Below, one piece after another: positions 51,501-62,666 of a stretch of DNA of 64,000 bases (position 1 is its first letter; each line of letters starts with the position of its first letter). The stretch covers positions 709,161 through 773,160 of the forward strand of contig NMRA01000083.1 in assembly GCA_002633005.1 (NCBI GenBank). The letters are read 5' to 3'. Both the position numbers and the translations under genes were made by a program. The stretch comes from Phoronis australis. Taxonomy: Eukaryota > Phoronida > Phoronidae. The notes below the pieces were generated by a model. That model was not told where the DNA came from and made no database searches. It saw nothing but the letters and a program-made list of their open reading frames with translations.

Positions 51501-52255
51501 TTAAGCCAGTGCACCTAATAACAAGATCTATATAATTTTTTGTCGCACTTTAGTCATCTTCTAAGGATACTTGATAACGTCACGCGACATATGGATTTCT
51601 GTCGTTTTATGACGTCTTTGCCGTCAATGAAAGACAGAAACAGACTGCCAGAGATAACCCGACCACGAACCAATGTGGGTTATGGGTTTTGACTCCGACA
51701 TTTGAACTATAGTGGCGCTATTGAGGTCAGTAACAACGATCCCAGTGTATTGGAACAAACACGGAAAATGAACTGAATATTGCCAACAATCGTTTACAAC
51801 AATAAATAAAAAACAAAGAAATTTGCATAGTGCCGCATGTCTACCTTGGACAATAAAACACAGATTCGTGGTCCGAGTGACCACTATCCGGTATCACTTT
51901 AGTTTTCAATGTGCTGTCTCGGGATCTTCCTTCAATGCATTCAACAAAAATCGATTAGGTGTCAGTTACTCCTAACGCGTAAAAATCAATAAGTTTCCTA
52001 AAAATTCACTCTCTGCCTACAAGTTTGCAAATATTATTACCGCAATAACTACGATTTTTTTCTTGGGTTTACCACAGGTTTCAAATAGGTGTAATGATAC
52101 ATAAATGGCCGAAATTTGAAACTTTTTTCGCTTTGGCTGATTGCGTTAAACAGTCTCAAATCCTGACTGGAGTATGTTTCTGAGCTTTTCATCGAGTTAG
52201 TGGACTTGTATAAATACTGGCTGCCCTTTCTAATATCAAAACTTTCACCGTGGCT
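45600..52255. other. intergenic, no gene seen
   Basis: Only short open frames, the longest 115 codons at 45842-46189, with no domain or splice context. The N at 49007 lies beside a C-rich tract followed by a GGGTGCGCGCATG block also present at about 3218. The surrounding stretch 48830-49030 repeats GGACTTT/GGACCTTTT words and may be a decayed transposon. Confidence 0.55.
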
Positions 52256-52260
52256 AGTTT

Positions 52261-52545
52261 TAAAGGGACATTGCCGCTCTTGGGGCCAAAAAAGCAAAAT
52301 TTTGGGATTAATGTTGAATGAGAAGTTACTAGCTTTGACCAGAGCCATAAAACAACAAAATCCTCTGAGTGTTTTGTGATTTTATTACAAATCGCCAGTT
52401 CTCGCCGTTGTCTGCCAGACATTCGCTAAAATCAAGGCCAATAACTTATACGCTTAAAATGCTTAATTGATATTTAACGCGTGGGATTTGGCTCAGCGGT
52501 AGTCTAAGAGGTTGCTATTCACTACTTTTGCACTTTGGTGGCGCT
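52261..52545 (+). repeat. SINE-like dispersed repeat, copy 2
   Basis: Shares the TAAAGGGACA start, the AGCTTTGACCAGAGCCATAA core and a GACATTCG.TAAAATCAAG block with copies 3 and 4. TGGCTCAGCGG at 52489-52499 fits the tRNA A-box consensus well, and a B-box is missing. Together with copy 1, which keeps the B-box, this supports a tRNA-like terminal module. Confidence 0.6.
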
Positions 52546-54978
52546 GCAAAATGATTGTTGTGCATTATTGTTTAGAACACAATGCCTCGTTTTAGCATCA
52601 ATTTTAACAACGCAAACGTGAAAGCGCGCGTGCTCCAAACAAGCAGCACCATTTGTAGTGTGGACACAACACCTCGTTTTCAAGCACAATGGCAAATTCG
52701 TGCATGTAGTGAAGTGGGAATGAAGCGGGTAAGATTACGCGCTATTTATAATTTCTTTTATCGCCAAGCATACAAGTAACCCTACATACTTTCAGTGAAA
52801 GAGGGCTCATTTTGCGTACTCGTAACGATCGTAGCCAAGATTTTCGGATAAAGGATATTGTCGCTCGCTTTCAAAAATTTTGATCTTGAACTAGACAGGG
52901 ATCAATCAAAAATGATGATTATTGGGAATATATGGGCTACTACACAGCTCGCTCTTACGCGCACTTTAGGAAGCATGTCACTCGCTTAGTATTGTAATCA
53001 GTTGGTCCAACAACCATGGCGTTATTCAAATACAGGTACCCCATTTCGATGGTATGCACTCGATCAGTTAATATGAGTATTTCAGATTGGACCGTGACAA
53101 GCCAGAACGCGTCGACGCACTCTCGTGATTGTTTTCAAATAGCATCCACCAAAACGTGTTTGGTAGCGAACACTTTTGATACAGGACATTTCCTGTGTAC
53201 CCGACTGATTAAGCATGGTAAACCCCATTTTTTCACTTCTTTAGTTCTCAACCAGCTTTCAATAAACTATAAAATGCTATGCAAATTGTAAGTTGCAGGG
53301 ACGGTACGCGTGCTTGAGTACAAGGGCCTGCCACATTCACCCTGTTTATTGTAATGGTGTTGGATATTACATCTTCTTACCAGCGTCCGCTTTCTCCCCT
53401 CCTTTCCTCCCTTATATGTTATCATACGGGTGTTATCGCAAGAAAGGCGCAGTCACGGGAAATTCTATATCATTTCGTCAGTGATAAATGTCCACATAAT
53501 TTGAAGGATTACAAAGGCAAAAATCTTCAGGTCCGTGTTATTTTTGAAATCTAATGTGTTGGTGTGGTATTTTTATTCGGTCATTAAAAAACATCTGAGA
53601 TAACGATTGCTGTGTGTTGCGCTCCTGCCGAGGAGGGAGGGTGGGTGGGTAACTGGGTAAGGAGGAGGAGGGTGGAGACTGTTGACGTCCAATCGTTAGG
53701 TGATTATGACAAACTTCGGCAAGCCACGATATGTAAACCTTGCTTTTGTGAATTGGCTGAAATTGACGCTGGTGGCCACTTTTCTGAAAACGGTGAGGTG
53801 CTTTTTTTGGCTTTTTGTTCTAAATAACTCGTTCTGCAACCGATCAAACCACTTTAAAACATTGCCAAGTTTAGTTTCATCCTCTGCAAATCGGAGTAAC
53901 ATTTTCTGATTTGCTCAAGAATAAAGTTTGAGGCTTGTTCTGTTAAGCGCTTCATAATTAATATTTACAACTGTATAAAATGAATTCCGTGCTATTTTGT
54001 TGTTGAATCATTCCCTCGTATTGACGTTTTTTTAAGCCATGAACCAATGGCTCAAAAATTAGATTTCCTCGCAAGGATCGCTCGGTCTTCTTCATTTATC
54101 TGGGTCAACTCAGTGAGTCAAACTACTATATTTATTGGTGTTAGCCAATTATACTAATTAAACATAATTGAGATAAATACTGCTGAGAAAGATGCAGATA
54201 CTGGTTACGTAATTTGTTCAATTAGTCGTTTCAATCTGATTATGAGACTGTATGGTGTAGGAAATTTCATAGACTGCATAAATGAATGTAAGTACGTTAT
54301 GAACTATTTATATCTCTCAATTTTGAACACCAGTCACTGAAATTTTGTGATTGATGGCAGACATTTTGACCATGGGGACAAATGTTTCTTACGTCAGCTA
54401 TAGCTAGACGATATTCCCGATGACAGTAAGTATCTCATACCACTAAACACCTCATTATCTTTTCGGGATTTTAGCAAAGAGCTGATACGCTACTAACAGA
54501 GTTGGATTTTGTTGACTGACTTAGCGACTTATTAGTTCAGTTTGAGGAGTCATTGAAAGAGTACAATTATTTTGTACAAGTATTGTTACAAGCATAGATT
54601 TTGAAAGACAAATGTCGTACAAAAACGCAGCAGGAAATGTACACTCAAGGGGATCCTGAACAAAAAAAACTGGCGCTGGGAGAGAATGTGTACCGCGGAG
54701 TTGGTGTTTTATGGTATTAGACTGCGTTTACATTGGGATCTAAACTAGAATTTATCCCGGAAAATTTACTGAGGCGCGGCCATGGAATCGTGAAGGTGGA
54801 ATTATAGGCTTAACGATAGACCACCTGTTGTGGCGGCCAGCTTACATTCCACACCAAATAATTTCTTGGGATAGGCCAGGAAATTTGAAGTGTGCTTTGC
54901 ATGCAGTGAATCTATTTTGCTAATATTTGCGAACAACAGAATGAAAATAGTCCGGGTGTAGATGAGCCTTTCTTTGCA

Positions 54979-55046
54979 ATGGCGGCGGTCTCCGGCAGCA
55001 TTGTTGCATTTCTGCTCAGCGAGCGAGGAATCTGCTGTGATTTCAG
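54979..55046 (+). CDS. possible isolated first coding exon
   Basis: An ATG in good context (GCAATGGCGG) opens 22 codons, MAAVSGSIVAFLLSERGICC then DF, ending at AG followed by GTAGTC as a possible donor. Without splicing the frame stops at once (TTC AGG TAG). The GC-rich start resembles many animal first exons. No second exon was found in the repeat-rich sequence to the right, and the peptide is not recognised. Confidence 0.15.
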
Positions 55047-55306
55047 GTAGTCCTCAAATCACTAACCTAAAATTGCAAAACTGAAAAATTTGACTGGACG
55101 GCACACTTTTGGACCACAGTTGCAACATTGCTGTCGGAATCTAGTGTTGAAAAGGGTTTAAAAATATGAAAGAAGTCTTTTGAAACTTGCATGGGTCAGA
55201 TTTCACCTAAGACGTAAAGCCGATGTAGAGACACTTACAACGACTATAAACCGTGCGTTCGTGTCGAATACAACATTACTTTAGTTCCCAATATACATAC
55301 CCATAA

Positions 55307-55373
55307 GCATACGCACACACATACATACATGCATACACACATACGTACCACATATGTACATACATACATACAT
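55307..55373. repeat. CATA/CACA simple repeat
   Basis: An imperfect ACACACATACATACATG-type run. It produces Tyr/Val/Cys-rich frames that are not genes. Confidence 0.85.
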
Positions 55374-56272
55374 TTGCCCTCCTGCCATATACCAGAAGTG
55401 ATACAGCATTGGCAGATCCAAGGGGGGAGCAGGTCAAGTGGGTCCGGATCTTCCCTTTTCTCCCTTGATTTAAGTGATATCAAATCTAGAATTTTCAAAT
55501 TGTTGACTTGGATCTCCCCTTTTTCAAAAATCCTTGATCTGACCGCCCTTTTGAAAATAATAGGTCGCCTCAACAAATCCAACGTATTAGTATCTTGAAC
55601 TTTCGATTTCTGAGCTGAAACGTTCACACCGTGATCTGAAATGTATTGAGCCCTGTCTGAGCCAACAACGCAATGTCACTTCTTGCTTAGCACTGAAATC
55701 ACTTCTTAATTGAGCAATAAGATGAAATCATTTTCAGAACGAACAGAGGCATAAACCAAAATAAGTCTGTTTTGATAGAAAGCAAAGGTTTAATGCATAA
55801 GCTACGAAATTCTGTTTTGGCTTAGCACTGTTTTGCTGGAAGCTTTAGATCCCACATGGCCGTCTAAGTGTCATAATTGTATAAATTCTACAATGTTGTT
55901 ACGGTCTGTGTCCCCGGGAGTACTGACGGGATGTGTAGCAGAAAAATTATAAAATCTACAAGACAAAAAATTAATCTACTCGCAGAGATTTTCCGTGAGA
56001 TGGCCACTTGTAGAGTATAATTAAAAAACGCCACCGTTTTCTAAAGGTTAATTCCGAAAATCTTTTCGTAGCCCAAGAAGAGATGTTAAATATTTTGCAA
56101 CAAAAGTTCCAAAAGTACATACGATACTAAAAACTTTTATGTAGGATTGTGTTTGATTGGAAACGAAATCCGTTGTAGACTTTCGAATTTCTTTTTGGAT
56201 TCGGGAGTACTTGGGAAAAAACATCATTTCGTAGGGAATTTTTGTCACAAAATGCACACTTCCGTAGGAAAA

Positions 56273-56427
56273 CTGGCGTGCGTTCAGTAGCGCTAGGACC
56301 TACGCTAGGATTTAGCTAAAATCTAGTCAGAAACACGTGTTGTCATTTAAAGTACGCAGCAATACCTCATGCAATCTCGTGTAGTCTTTACTTTTTAGCG
56401 AGGTCCTAGCGTTACTGAACGGGAGGC
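56273..56427 (+). mobile_element. 155-bp MITE, copy with both ends
   Basis: Left end CTGGCGTGCGTTCAGTAGCG and right end GTTACTGAACGGGAGGC form imperfect inverted repeats built on CGTTCAGTAACGCTAGGACC. It has no coding capacity. The interior contains a CACGTG palindrome and, further right, an ATCTCGTG word at the position where other copies read TCTCGCGA. It is the same length as the inverted copy at 63498-63652. Confidence 0.85.
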
Positions 56428-57683
56428 GGGTCGTCAAAATTTCACCCGTCTGGGCGGCATATACTGTATACCTCTACGGGACTAACCGTAGGGCTTGTTT
56501 ACGAGAGTAGGCCTACAGATAACCCGTCGAAAATTGTCCTCATTCATTAAGGAACACAAACTCGATTCCCGTGGACTGATTATCCTGTAATTAACTTGTC
56601 TTGGAATATCCAGCCATCAGTAACATTGTCATTTAGTCAATTTCTAGTTAATAAGAAGTCTAAACACTAATGACCAATTTGTGAGCCATCAGTCATAACA
56701 CTAACTTTATTTTGCTCATTACAACGATACAAACGACACATTGATTAAAGCAAAAATTAAACCTCTCATGTTGTTATTTTCTAATCAGAACACCTGGCGT
56801 CTTTACTAAGAACTACTGTAACAGCATTATTTAGTTATGTTGCCGTTTGTGAGTCGGCGCGCATAAACGAAATCATCACATGTATATTTACGCTAAAGGT
56901 GCACACAAATACTTTGTGAATTTACGTCTTAAATAATATCCACAAATACAACAAACTTTCTTTTGAAATACATGTTCAACGTTTTCTTTTCTCAGCTGCA
57001 GCGACGATCATAAGCGAACCAAAACCTACTTAAAGAAGAAGTGATAACTAGAAGAATTTGCTTGATGCAAATGTATATATGACAGTCAATAGTCTGAAAC
57101 AAATGTATATATGACAGCCAATAGTCTGAAACAAGTGTATATATGACAGCCAATAGACTGAAACAAATGTATATATGACAGCCAATAGACTGAAACAAGT
57201 GTATATATGACAACAATAGACTGAAACAAGTGTATATATGACAGCCAGTAGACTGAAACAAGTGTATAAATGACAGCCAATAGACTGAAACAAGTGTATA
57301 TATTACAACCGATAGACTGAAACAAGTGTATAAATTGCAGCCAATAGACTGAAACAAGTGTATATATATGACAGCCAGTAGACTGAAACAAGTGTATAAA
57401 TGACAGCCAATAGACTGAAACAAGTGTATATATTACAACCGATAGACTGAAACAAGTGTATAAATTGCAGCCAATAGACTGAAACAAGTGTATATATATG
57501 ACAGCCAGTAGACTGAAACAAGTGTATAAATGACAGCCAATAGACTGAAACAAGTGTATATATTACAACCGATAGACTGAAACAAGTGTATAAATTGCAG
57601 CCAATAGACTGAAACAAGTGTATATATATGACAGCCAGTAGACTGAAACAAGTGTATATATGACAGCCAATAGACTGAAACAA
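56290..57683. repeat. large duplicated block, copy 1 (ends at an N)
   Basis: From the MITE through about 780 bp of unique-looking sequence and into a minisatellite, this block is repeated at 57975-59861 with about 97-98 percent identity in the non-satellite part. It ends exactly at the unresolved base 57684. The pattern suits two unmerged haplotypes or a genuine tandem duplication with different satellite lengths. Confidence 0.85.
57069..57683. repeat. 32-bp minisatellite, array 1 (about 19 units)
   Basis: The unit reads TGACAGCCAATAGACTGAAA followed by CAAGTGTATATA. Between 57241 and 57683 it forms a higher-order repeat of 130 bp (four variant units, including TTACAACCGATAGACTG and TTGCAGCCAATAGACTG). 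This starts at 57241, 57371, 57501 and, partially, 57631. The array is truncated by the N at 57684. The long minus-strand frames across it are a product of the repeat. Confidence 0.95.
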
Positions 57684-57684
57684 N

Positions 57685-57965
57685 TGAAATCCGCCATGTT
57701 TACTATTTCAGTTCATTGAATTCAGAGTTTTGAGATTGCTTTGGAAATTCCATCGCCAATTCACCACTCACGAAGACAGTTAATGGAACCTAGGAAAGAT
57801 AAGGCTTCGAAGGTTTATGCAACACCAGACTGAGGGAGGTGCACGCAGATTTTATTTGGATTTTGGACGGTTGAAGTTGGGAGTCTCGGCTTGGCAAAGT
57901 TGAAGTGTCCAACCTTTATGTTTTCTTATATATATTATTGAGTGACGTCATTTGCGATAAACCCA
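57685..57965. other. single-copy spacer between the two duplicated blocks
   Basis: Follows the N at 57684 and precedes the second duplicated block. No gene or repeat was recognised. Confidence 0.5.
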
Positions 57966-58099
57966 AGCGCCTGTAGCTAGGACCTAGCTAAAATCTAGTC
58001 CGAAACACGTGTTGTCACTTAAAGTACGCAGCAATATCTCATGTAATCTCGTGTAGTCTTTACTTTTTAGCGAGGTCCTAGCGTTACTGAACGGGAGGC
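57966..58099 (+). mobile_element. 155-bp MITE family, copy lacking the left tip
   Basis: Matches 56273-56427 from AGCTAGGACCTAGCTAAAAT to the right end ACTGAACGGGAGGC, but the first roughly 20 bp of the left terminus are missing or replaced. It keeps the internal CACGTG. Confidence 0.8.
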
Positions 58100-59861
58100 G
58101 GGTCGTCAAAATTTCACCCGTCTGGGCGGCATATACTGTATACCTCTACGGGACTAACGGTAGGGCTTGTTTGCAAGAGTAGGCCTACAGTTCACCCGTC
58201 GAAAATAGTCCTCATTCATTAAGGAACACAAACTCGATTCCCGTGGACTGATCACCCTGTAATTAACTTCTCTTGGAATATCCAGACATCAGTAACATTG
58301 TCATTTAGTCAATTTCTAGTTAATAAGAAGTCTAAACACTAATGACCAATTTTGTGAGCCATCATTCATAACACTAACTTTATTTTGCTCATTACAACGA
58401 TACAAACGACACATTGATTAAAGCAAAAATTAAACCTCTCATGTTTTTATTTTCTAATCAGAACACCTGGCGTCTTTACTAAGAACTACTGTAACAGCAT
58501 TATTTAGTTATGTTGCCTTTGGGAGTCGGCGCGCATAAACGAAATCATCACATGTATATTTACGCTAAAGGTGCACACAAATACTTTGTGAATTTACGTC
58601 TTGAATAATATCTACAAATACAACAAACTTTCTTTTGAAAAACATGTCCAACGTTTTCTTTTCTCAGTTGCAGCGACGATCAAAGGCGAACCAAAACCTT
58701 CTTGAAGAAGTGATAACTAGAAGAATTTGCTTGATGCAAATGTATATATGACAGCGAATAGGCTGAAACAAGTGTATATATGACAGCCAATAGACTGAAA
58801 CAATTGTATATATGACAGCGAATAGGCTGAAACAAATGTATATATGACAGCGAATAGACTGAAACAAGTGTATATATGACAGCCAATAGACTGAAACAAA
58901 TATATATATATGACAGCCAATAGACTGAAACAAGTGTATATATGACAGCCAATAGACTGAAACAAATATATATGTGACAGCCAATAGATTGAAACAAGTA
59001 TATATATGACAGCCAACAGACTGAAAAAAGTATATATATGACAGCCAATAGACTGAAACAAGTGTATATATGACAGCCAATAGACTGAAACAAGTGTATA
59101 TATGACAGCCAATAGACTGAAACAAGTATATATATGACAGCCAATAGACTGAAACAAGTGTATATATGACAGCCAATAGACTGAAACAAATATATATGTG
59201 ACAGCCAATAGATTGAAACAAGTATATATATGACAGCCAACAGACTGAAAAAAGTATATATATGACAGCCAATAGACTGAAACAAGTGTATATATGACAG
59301 CCAATAGACTGAAACAAGTGTATATATGACAGCCAATAGACTGAAACAAATATATATATGACAGCCAATAGACTGAAACAAGTATATATATGACAGCCAA
59401 CAGACTGAAAAAAGTATATATATGACAGCCAATAGACTGAAACAAGTGTATATATGACAGCCAATAGACTGAAACAAATATATATATGACAGCCAATAGA
59501 CTGAAACAAATGTATACATGACAGCCAATAGACTGAAACAAATGTATATATGACAGCCAATAGACTGAAACAAGTGTATATATGACAGCCAATAGACTGA
59601 AACAAATGTATACATGACAGCCAATAGATTGAAACAAGTGTATATATAACACCCAATAGACTGAAACAAATGTATGCATGACAGCCAATAGACAGAAACA
59701 AATGTATACATGACAGCCAATAGACTGAAACAAGCGTATATATGACAGCGAATAGACTGAAACAAGTGTATATATGACAGCCAATAGACTGAAACAAATA
59801 TATATATATGACAGCCAATAGACTGAAACAAGAGTATATGACAGCCAATAGACTGAAACAA
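57975..59861. repeat. large duplicated block, copy 2
   Basis: Second version of 56290-57683. The unique part (57975-58737) differs by scattered substitutions and 1-3 bp indels, and the minisatellite is nearly twice as long. Confidence 0.85.
58738..59861. repeat. 32-bp minisatellite, array 2 (about 35 units)
   Basis: Same unit as array 1, with different variants. A marked unit pair (TATGTGACAGCC then CCAACAGACTGAAAAAAG) recurs 224 bp apart (seven units; 59013 and 59237) and again 160 bp later (five units; 59397), which shows block-wise expansion. The unit length is not a multiple of three and lacks stop codons in all minus-strand frames. So all three minus frames stay open for about 394-401 codons with the same 32-residue peptide cycle. 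Confidence 0.95.
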
Positions 59862-59899
59862 GCAAAAGTCTGCTTTTAAGTCCAATCAACTTATTTTTC

Positions 59900-60105
59900 A
59901 AACATTTATCTACAAAAAATGGATTTTTGGAGTCTCGTGTGCCTTTTGCCGAAAATAACAGTGTGTGTCACGTTCGTTCTTGAGAATCAGGATTTTTTGT
60001 AATAACGTTGTTAATGTTCTCTGGACCATGGGTGCTTAATTTAATTCATCTATTCAGACTAATTTGATAATTTGTATTTACTGTGAGAGCAGCGTTTCAT
60101 TCTAG
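59900..60105. other. no gene seen
   Basis: AT-rich spacer between the minisatellite and the next duplicated block. Confidence 0.5.
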
Positions 60106-60107
60106 AT

Positions 60108-60360
60108 TAAAGGGACAGTGTCGTTTTTACGGCCGTAAACGTATTTTTGAATTTGTAGCTTAATGGAATTGACTCTAGGTACTTTTTGCTTTGACCAGAG
60201 CTACAAAACAACAACATTCCTTGTGTGTTTTGTGATTTTGTTGAAAATCGCCAAATCTTGTCGTTGTCTACTAGACATTCGTTGAAATCAAGACCGGTGA
60301 TTTGAAACTCTCTGCCACATGACGAGTGGGATTTATCTGAGCCAGAGAGTAGGCGGGTGG
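60108..60360 (+). repeat. SINE-like dispersed repeat, copy 3
   Basis: Shares TAAAGGGACA, TTTGACCAGAGCTA.AAAACA, GTGTTTTGTGATTTTGTT and GACATTCGTTGAAATCAAGA with copies 2 and 4. The right end GTGGGATTTATCTGAGCCAG lines up with the tRNA-like A-box stretch of copy 2 but is degraded. Confidence 0.65.
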
Positions 60361-61006
60361 CTGCTACGCAAGACTAATATTCAGATTCAGTTCCGCACTG
60401 GGGCTGATCTGAAATGGAGATTTTCTCTCCTGTATTATACAATTATTGACTTTCGGAGTTTCAGAGCTCAAAAATATGACAATAACCTCGTATTATTCAT
60501 GAAAGAAGGCTCCGTTACTGAGATCATTCGTTCGGTCAGTCAGCAACCACTTTTTTACCCAAAGCCTTTGGAAAGATTTTAAAACAACTTGGCGCTCGGA
60601 ATGAACAAGAGCTTTTGAATGAACATTGATCACTCATTTCAACGACTAACATTTTACCAAAATATTGTGGAGATTTTGAAAAAAAGAATCCATTAGGTGG
60701 TCGGAATGGACAAAGGAACAATCTATTATATTTTGGGAAGGACATCCTGCATTGAGGTCATGCAACGGTTGTTTTTAATGCAAAACCAAAGATAAACGTC
60801 GGTTGGATATCTCCATGGATATTTCTCTATATATCTATGATTATAACTAGCGCCACAACAAGCTGCGTTGCAGCACGTTCAGAGTGCACGCCAAAATAAA
60901 GTGTATTGATAGTCAGTGCCAGATCTTAGCTATTGAAAATGCACCGTTGTACGATAGCGTGATAGTCGGAACTATGACTGATGCCTTGGTGCAGGCGTGC
61001 TTTCAT

Positions 61007-61140
61007 CTGGCGTGCGTTCAGTAACGCTAGGACCTACGCTAGCACCTAGCTAAAATTTAGCCAAAGTCACGTGATCTTATTTAAAATACACGGCAAAAGC
61101 TCACATAGTCTCGCGAAGTCCTTGCCTTATTGAACGGTAA
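61007..61140 (+). mobile_element. 155-bp MITE family copy with decayed right end
   Basis: The left end CTGGCGTGCGTTCAGTAACG is intact. The right end has decayed to TCCTTGCCTTATTGAACGGT. The interior keeps TCACGTGA and TCTCGCGAAG. Confidence 0.8.
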
Positions 61141-61214
61141 GCTGATGGTTGACAGTTAATAACAAATGTGACGTCAGAATCTGGATGAAATAAAAAGGCT
61201 TCCAAGTTCTGTGA

Positions 61215-61290
61215 CATGCTGGTGGCGTAGTGCAAAGGCCGAGGCTTGCGAAATGAGAGAGACCGGGCTCGAATCTCGATGAAGTAATTG
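61215..61290 (+). repeat. tRNA-derived SINE head (A and B boxes)
   Basis: TGGCGTAGTGC at 61223-61233 fits a tRNA A-box and GGCTCGAATCT at 61266-61276 fits a B-box (GGTTCGANTCC with two changes). The 32-bp gap between them is close to that of a tRNA gene. The stretch does not fold into a complete tRNA as far as I can see, so it is a SINE head or tRNA pseudogene rather than a working tRNA. The same module is repeated at 62591-62666. Confidence 0.6.
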
Positions 61291-61571
61291 CAGCTTCACT
61301 AAAAATTTGACTTCGGAATATTGATCTGTCCAAATTGTATAATAGCGTCGCTTTATGCAATGCACATTATATCTCACTGTGTAGATTAATCATTCATATA
61401 CGAATAATTTGGTTAGTACACTTCTATGATGCGATCATGCGGGACCAAGTGAAGCATGTTACAAGCATACCGTAGGAGGAGCTGTTAGAATACGTATTAG
61501 ACACCTTCGATTATCGAAAGAGCAAATATAATCATGTTACAATCAATGATTGACCGATGGTCATATCATGN

Positions 61572-61765
61572 GCTGAATGGAATTGACTCTAGGTACTTTT
61601 TGCTTTGACCAGAGCTATAAAACAACAACATTCCTTGTGTGTTTTGTGATTTTGTTAAAAATCGCCAAATCTTGTCGTTGTCTACTAGACATTCGTTGAA
61701 ATCAAGACCGATGATTTGAAACTCTCTGCCACATAGCGAGTGGAGAGTAGGCGGGGGCTGCTACG
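61572..61765 (+). repeat. SINE-like dispersed repeat, copy 4 (truncated at the N)
   Basis: Near-identical to copy 3 from GAATGGAATTGACTCTAGGT onward. The first roughly 60 bp are absent because the sequence begins after the N at 61571. Confidence 0.7.
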
Positions 61766-62385
61766 CAAGACTAATATTCAGATTCAGTTCCGCACTGGGG
61801 CTGATGTAAAATGGAGATTTTCTCTCCTGTATTATACAATTATTGACTTTCGGAGTTTCAGAGCTCAAAAATATGACAATAACCTCGTATTATTCATGAA
61901 AGAAGGCTCCGTTACTGAGATCATTCGTTCGGTCAGTCAGTAACCACTGTTTTACCCAAAGCCTTTGGAAAGATTTTAAAACAACTTGGCGCTCGGAATG
62001 AACAAAGGAGCTTTTGAATGAACATTGATCACTCATTTCGTTAATCAGCGACTAACATTTTACCAAAATCCATTAGGTGGTCGGAATGGACAAAGGAACA
62101 ATCTGTTATATTTTGGGAAGGACATCCTGCATTGAGGTGATGCAACGGTTGTTTTTAATGCAAAACCAAAGATAAACGTCGTTTGGATATCTCCATGGAT
62201 ATTTCTCTATATATCTATGATTATAACTAGTGCCACAACAAGCTGCGTTGCAGCACGTTCAGAGTGCCCGCGAAAATAACGTGTATTGATAGTCAGTGCC
62301 AGATCTTAGCTATTGAAAATGCACGTTGTACGATAGCGTGATAGTCGGAACTATGACTGATGCCTTGGTGCAGGCGTGCTTTCAT

Positions 62386-62520
62386 CTGGCGTGCGTTCAG
62401 TAACGCTAGGACCTACGCTAGCACCTAGCTAAAATTTAGCCAAAGTCACGTGATCTTATTTAAAATACACGGCAAAAGCTCACATATTCTCGCGAAGTCC
62501 TTGCCTTATTGAACGGTAAG
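62386..62520 (+). mobile_element. 155-bp MITE family copy (duplicate of 61007-61140)
   Basis: Differs from 61007-61140 by only a few bases because it lies within the duplicated block. The internal TCACGTGA and TCTCGCGAAG words are kept. Confidence 0.8.
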
Positions 62521-62590
62521 CTGGTTGTCGGTCAATAACAAATGTGACGTCAGAATCTGGATGAAATAAATAGGCTTCCAAGTTCTGTGA

Positions 62591-62666
62591 CATGCTGGTG
62601 GCGTAGTGCAAAGGCCGAGGCTTGCGAAATGAGAGAGACCGGGCTCGAATCTCGATGAAGTAATTG
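62591..62666 (+). repeat. tRNA-derived SINE head, duplicate
   Basis: A-box-like TGGCGTAGTGC at 62599-62609 and B-box-like GGCTCGAATCT at 62642-62652, the same module as 61215-61290 inside the second copy of the block. Confidence 0.6.

Larger units (their letters stand above)
52546..56272. other. intergenic, no confident gene
   Basis: Short frames only. A possible isolated first exon is listed at 54979-55046. A CATA/CACA simple repeat lies at 55307-55373. A decayed element with GGCAGATCCAAGGGGGG starts near 55410. Confidence 0.5.
60170..61570. repeat. 1.4-kb duplicated block, copy 1 (ends at an N)
   Basis: Repeated at 61572-62947 at roughly 97 percent identity with a few indels, for example about 17 bp missing near 61743 in copy 2 and about 20 bp differing near 60660. 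Copy 1 ends at ...GGTCATATCATG, directly before the N at 61571. Copy 2 starts directly after that N, so an assembly join is suspected. Confidence 0.92.

Noticed and set aside
52481-52525. tRNA-like stretch with a good A-box
   Set aside because: There is no B-box at the right distance and no cloverleaf. It belongs to the dispersed repeat, so it was not called a tRNA gene.
56992-57683. Minus-strand open frames of 72-155 codons
   Set aside because: Same minisatellite artefact as array 2.
58664-59901. Three overlapping minus-strand open frames of 394-401 codons
   Set aside because: All three phases read the same 32-residue cycle from a stop-free 32-bp minisatellite. There is no promoter, splice or homology support, so they are a repeat artefact.
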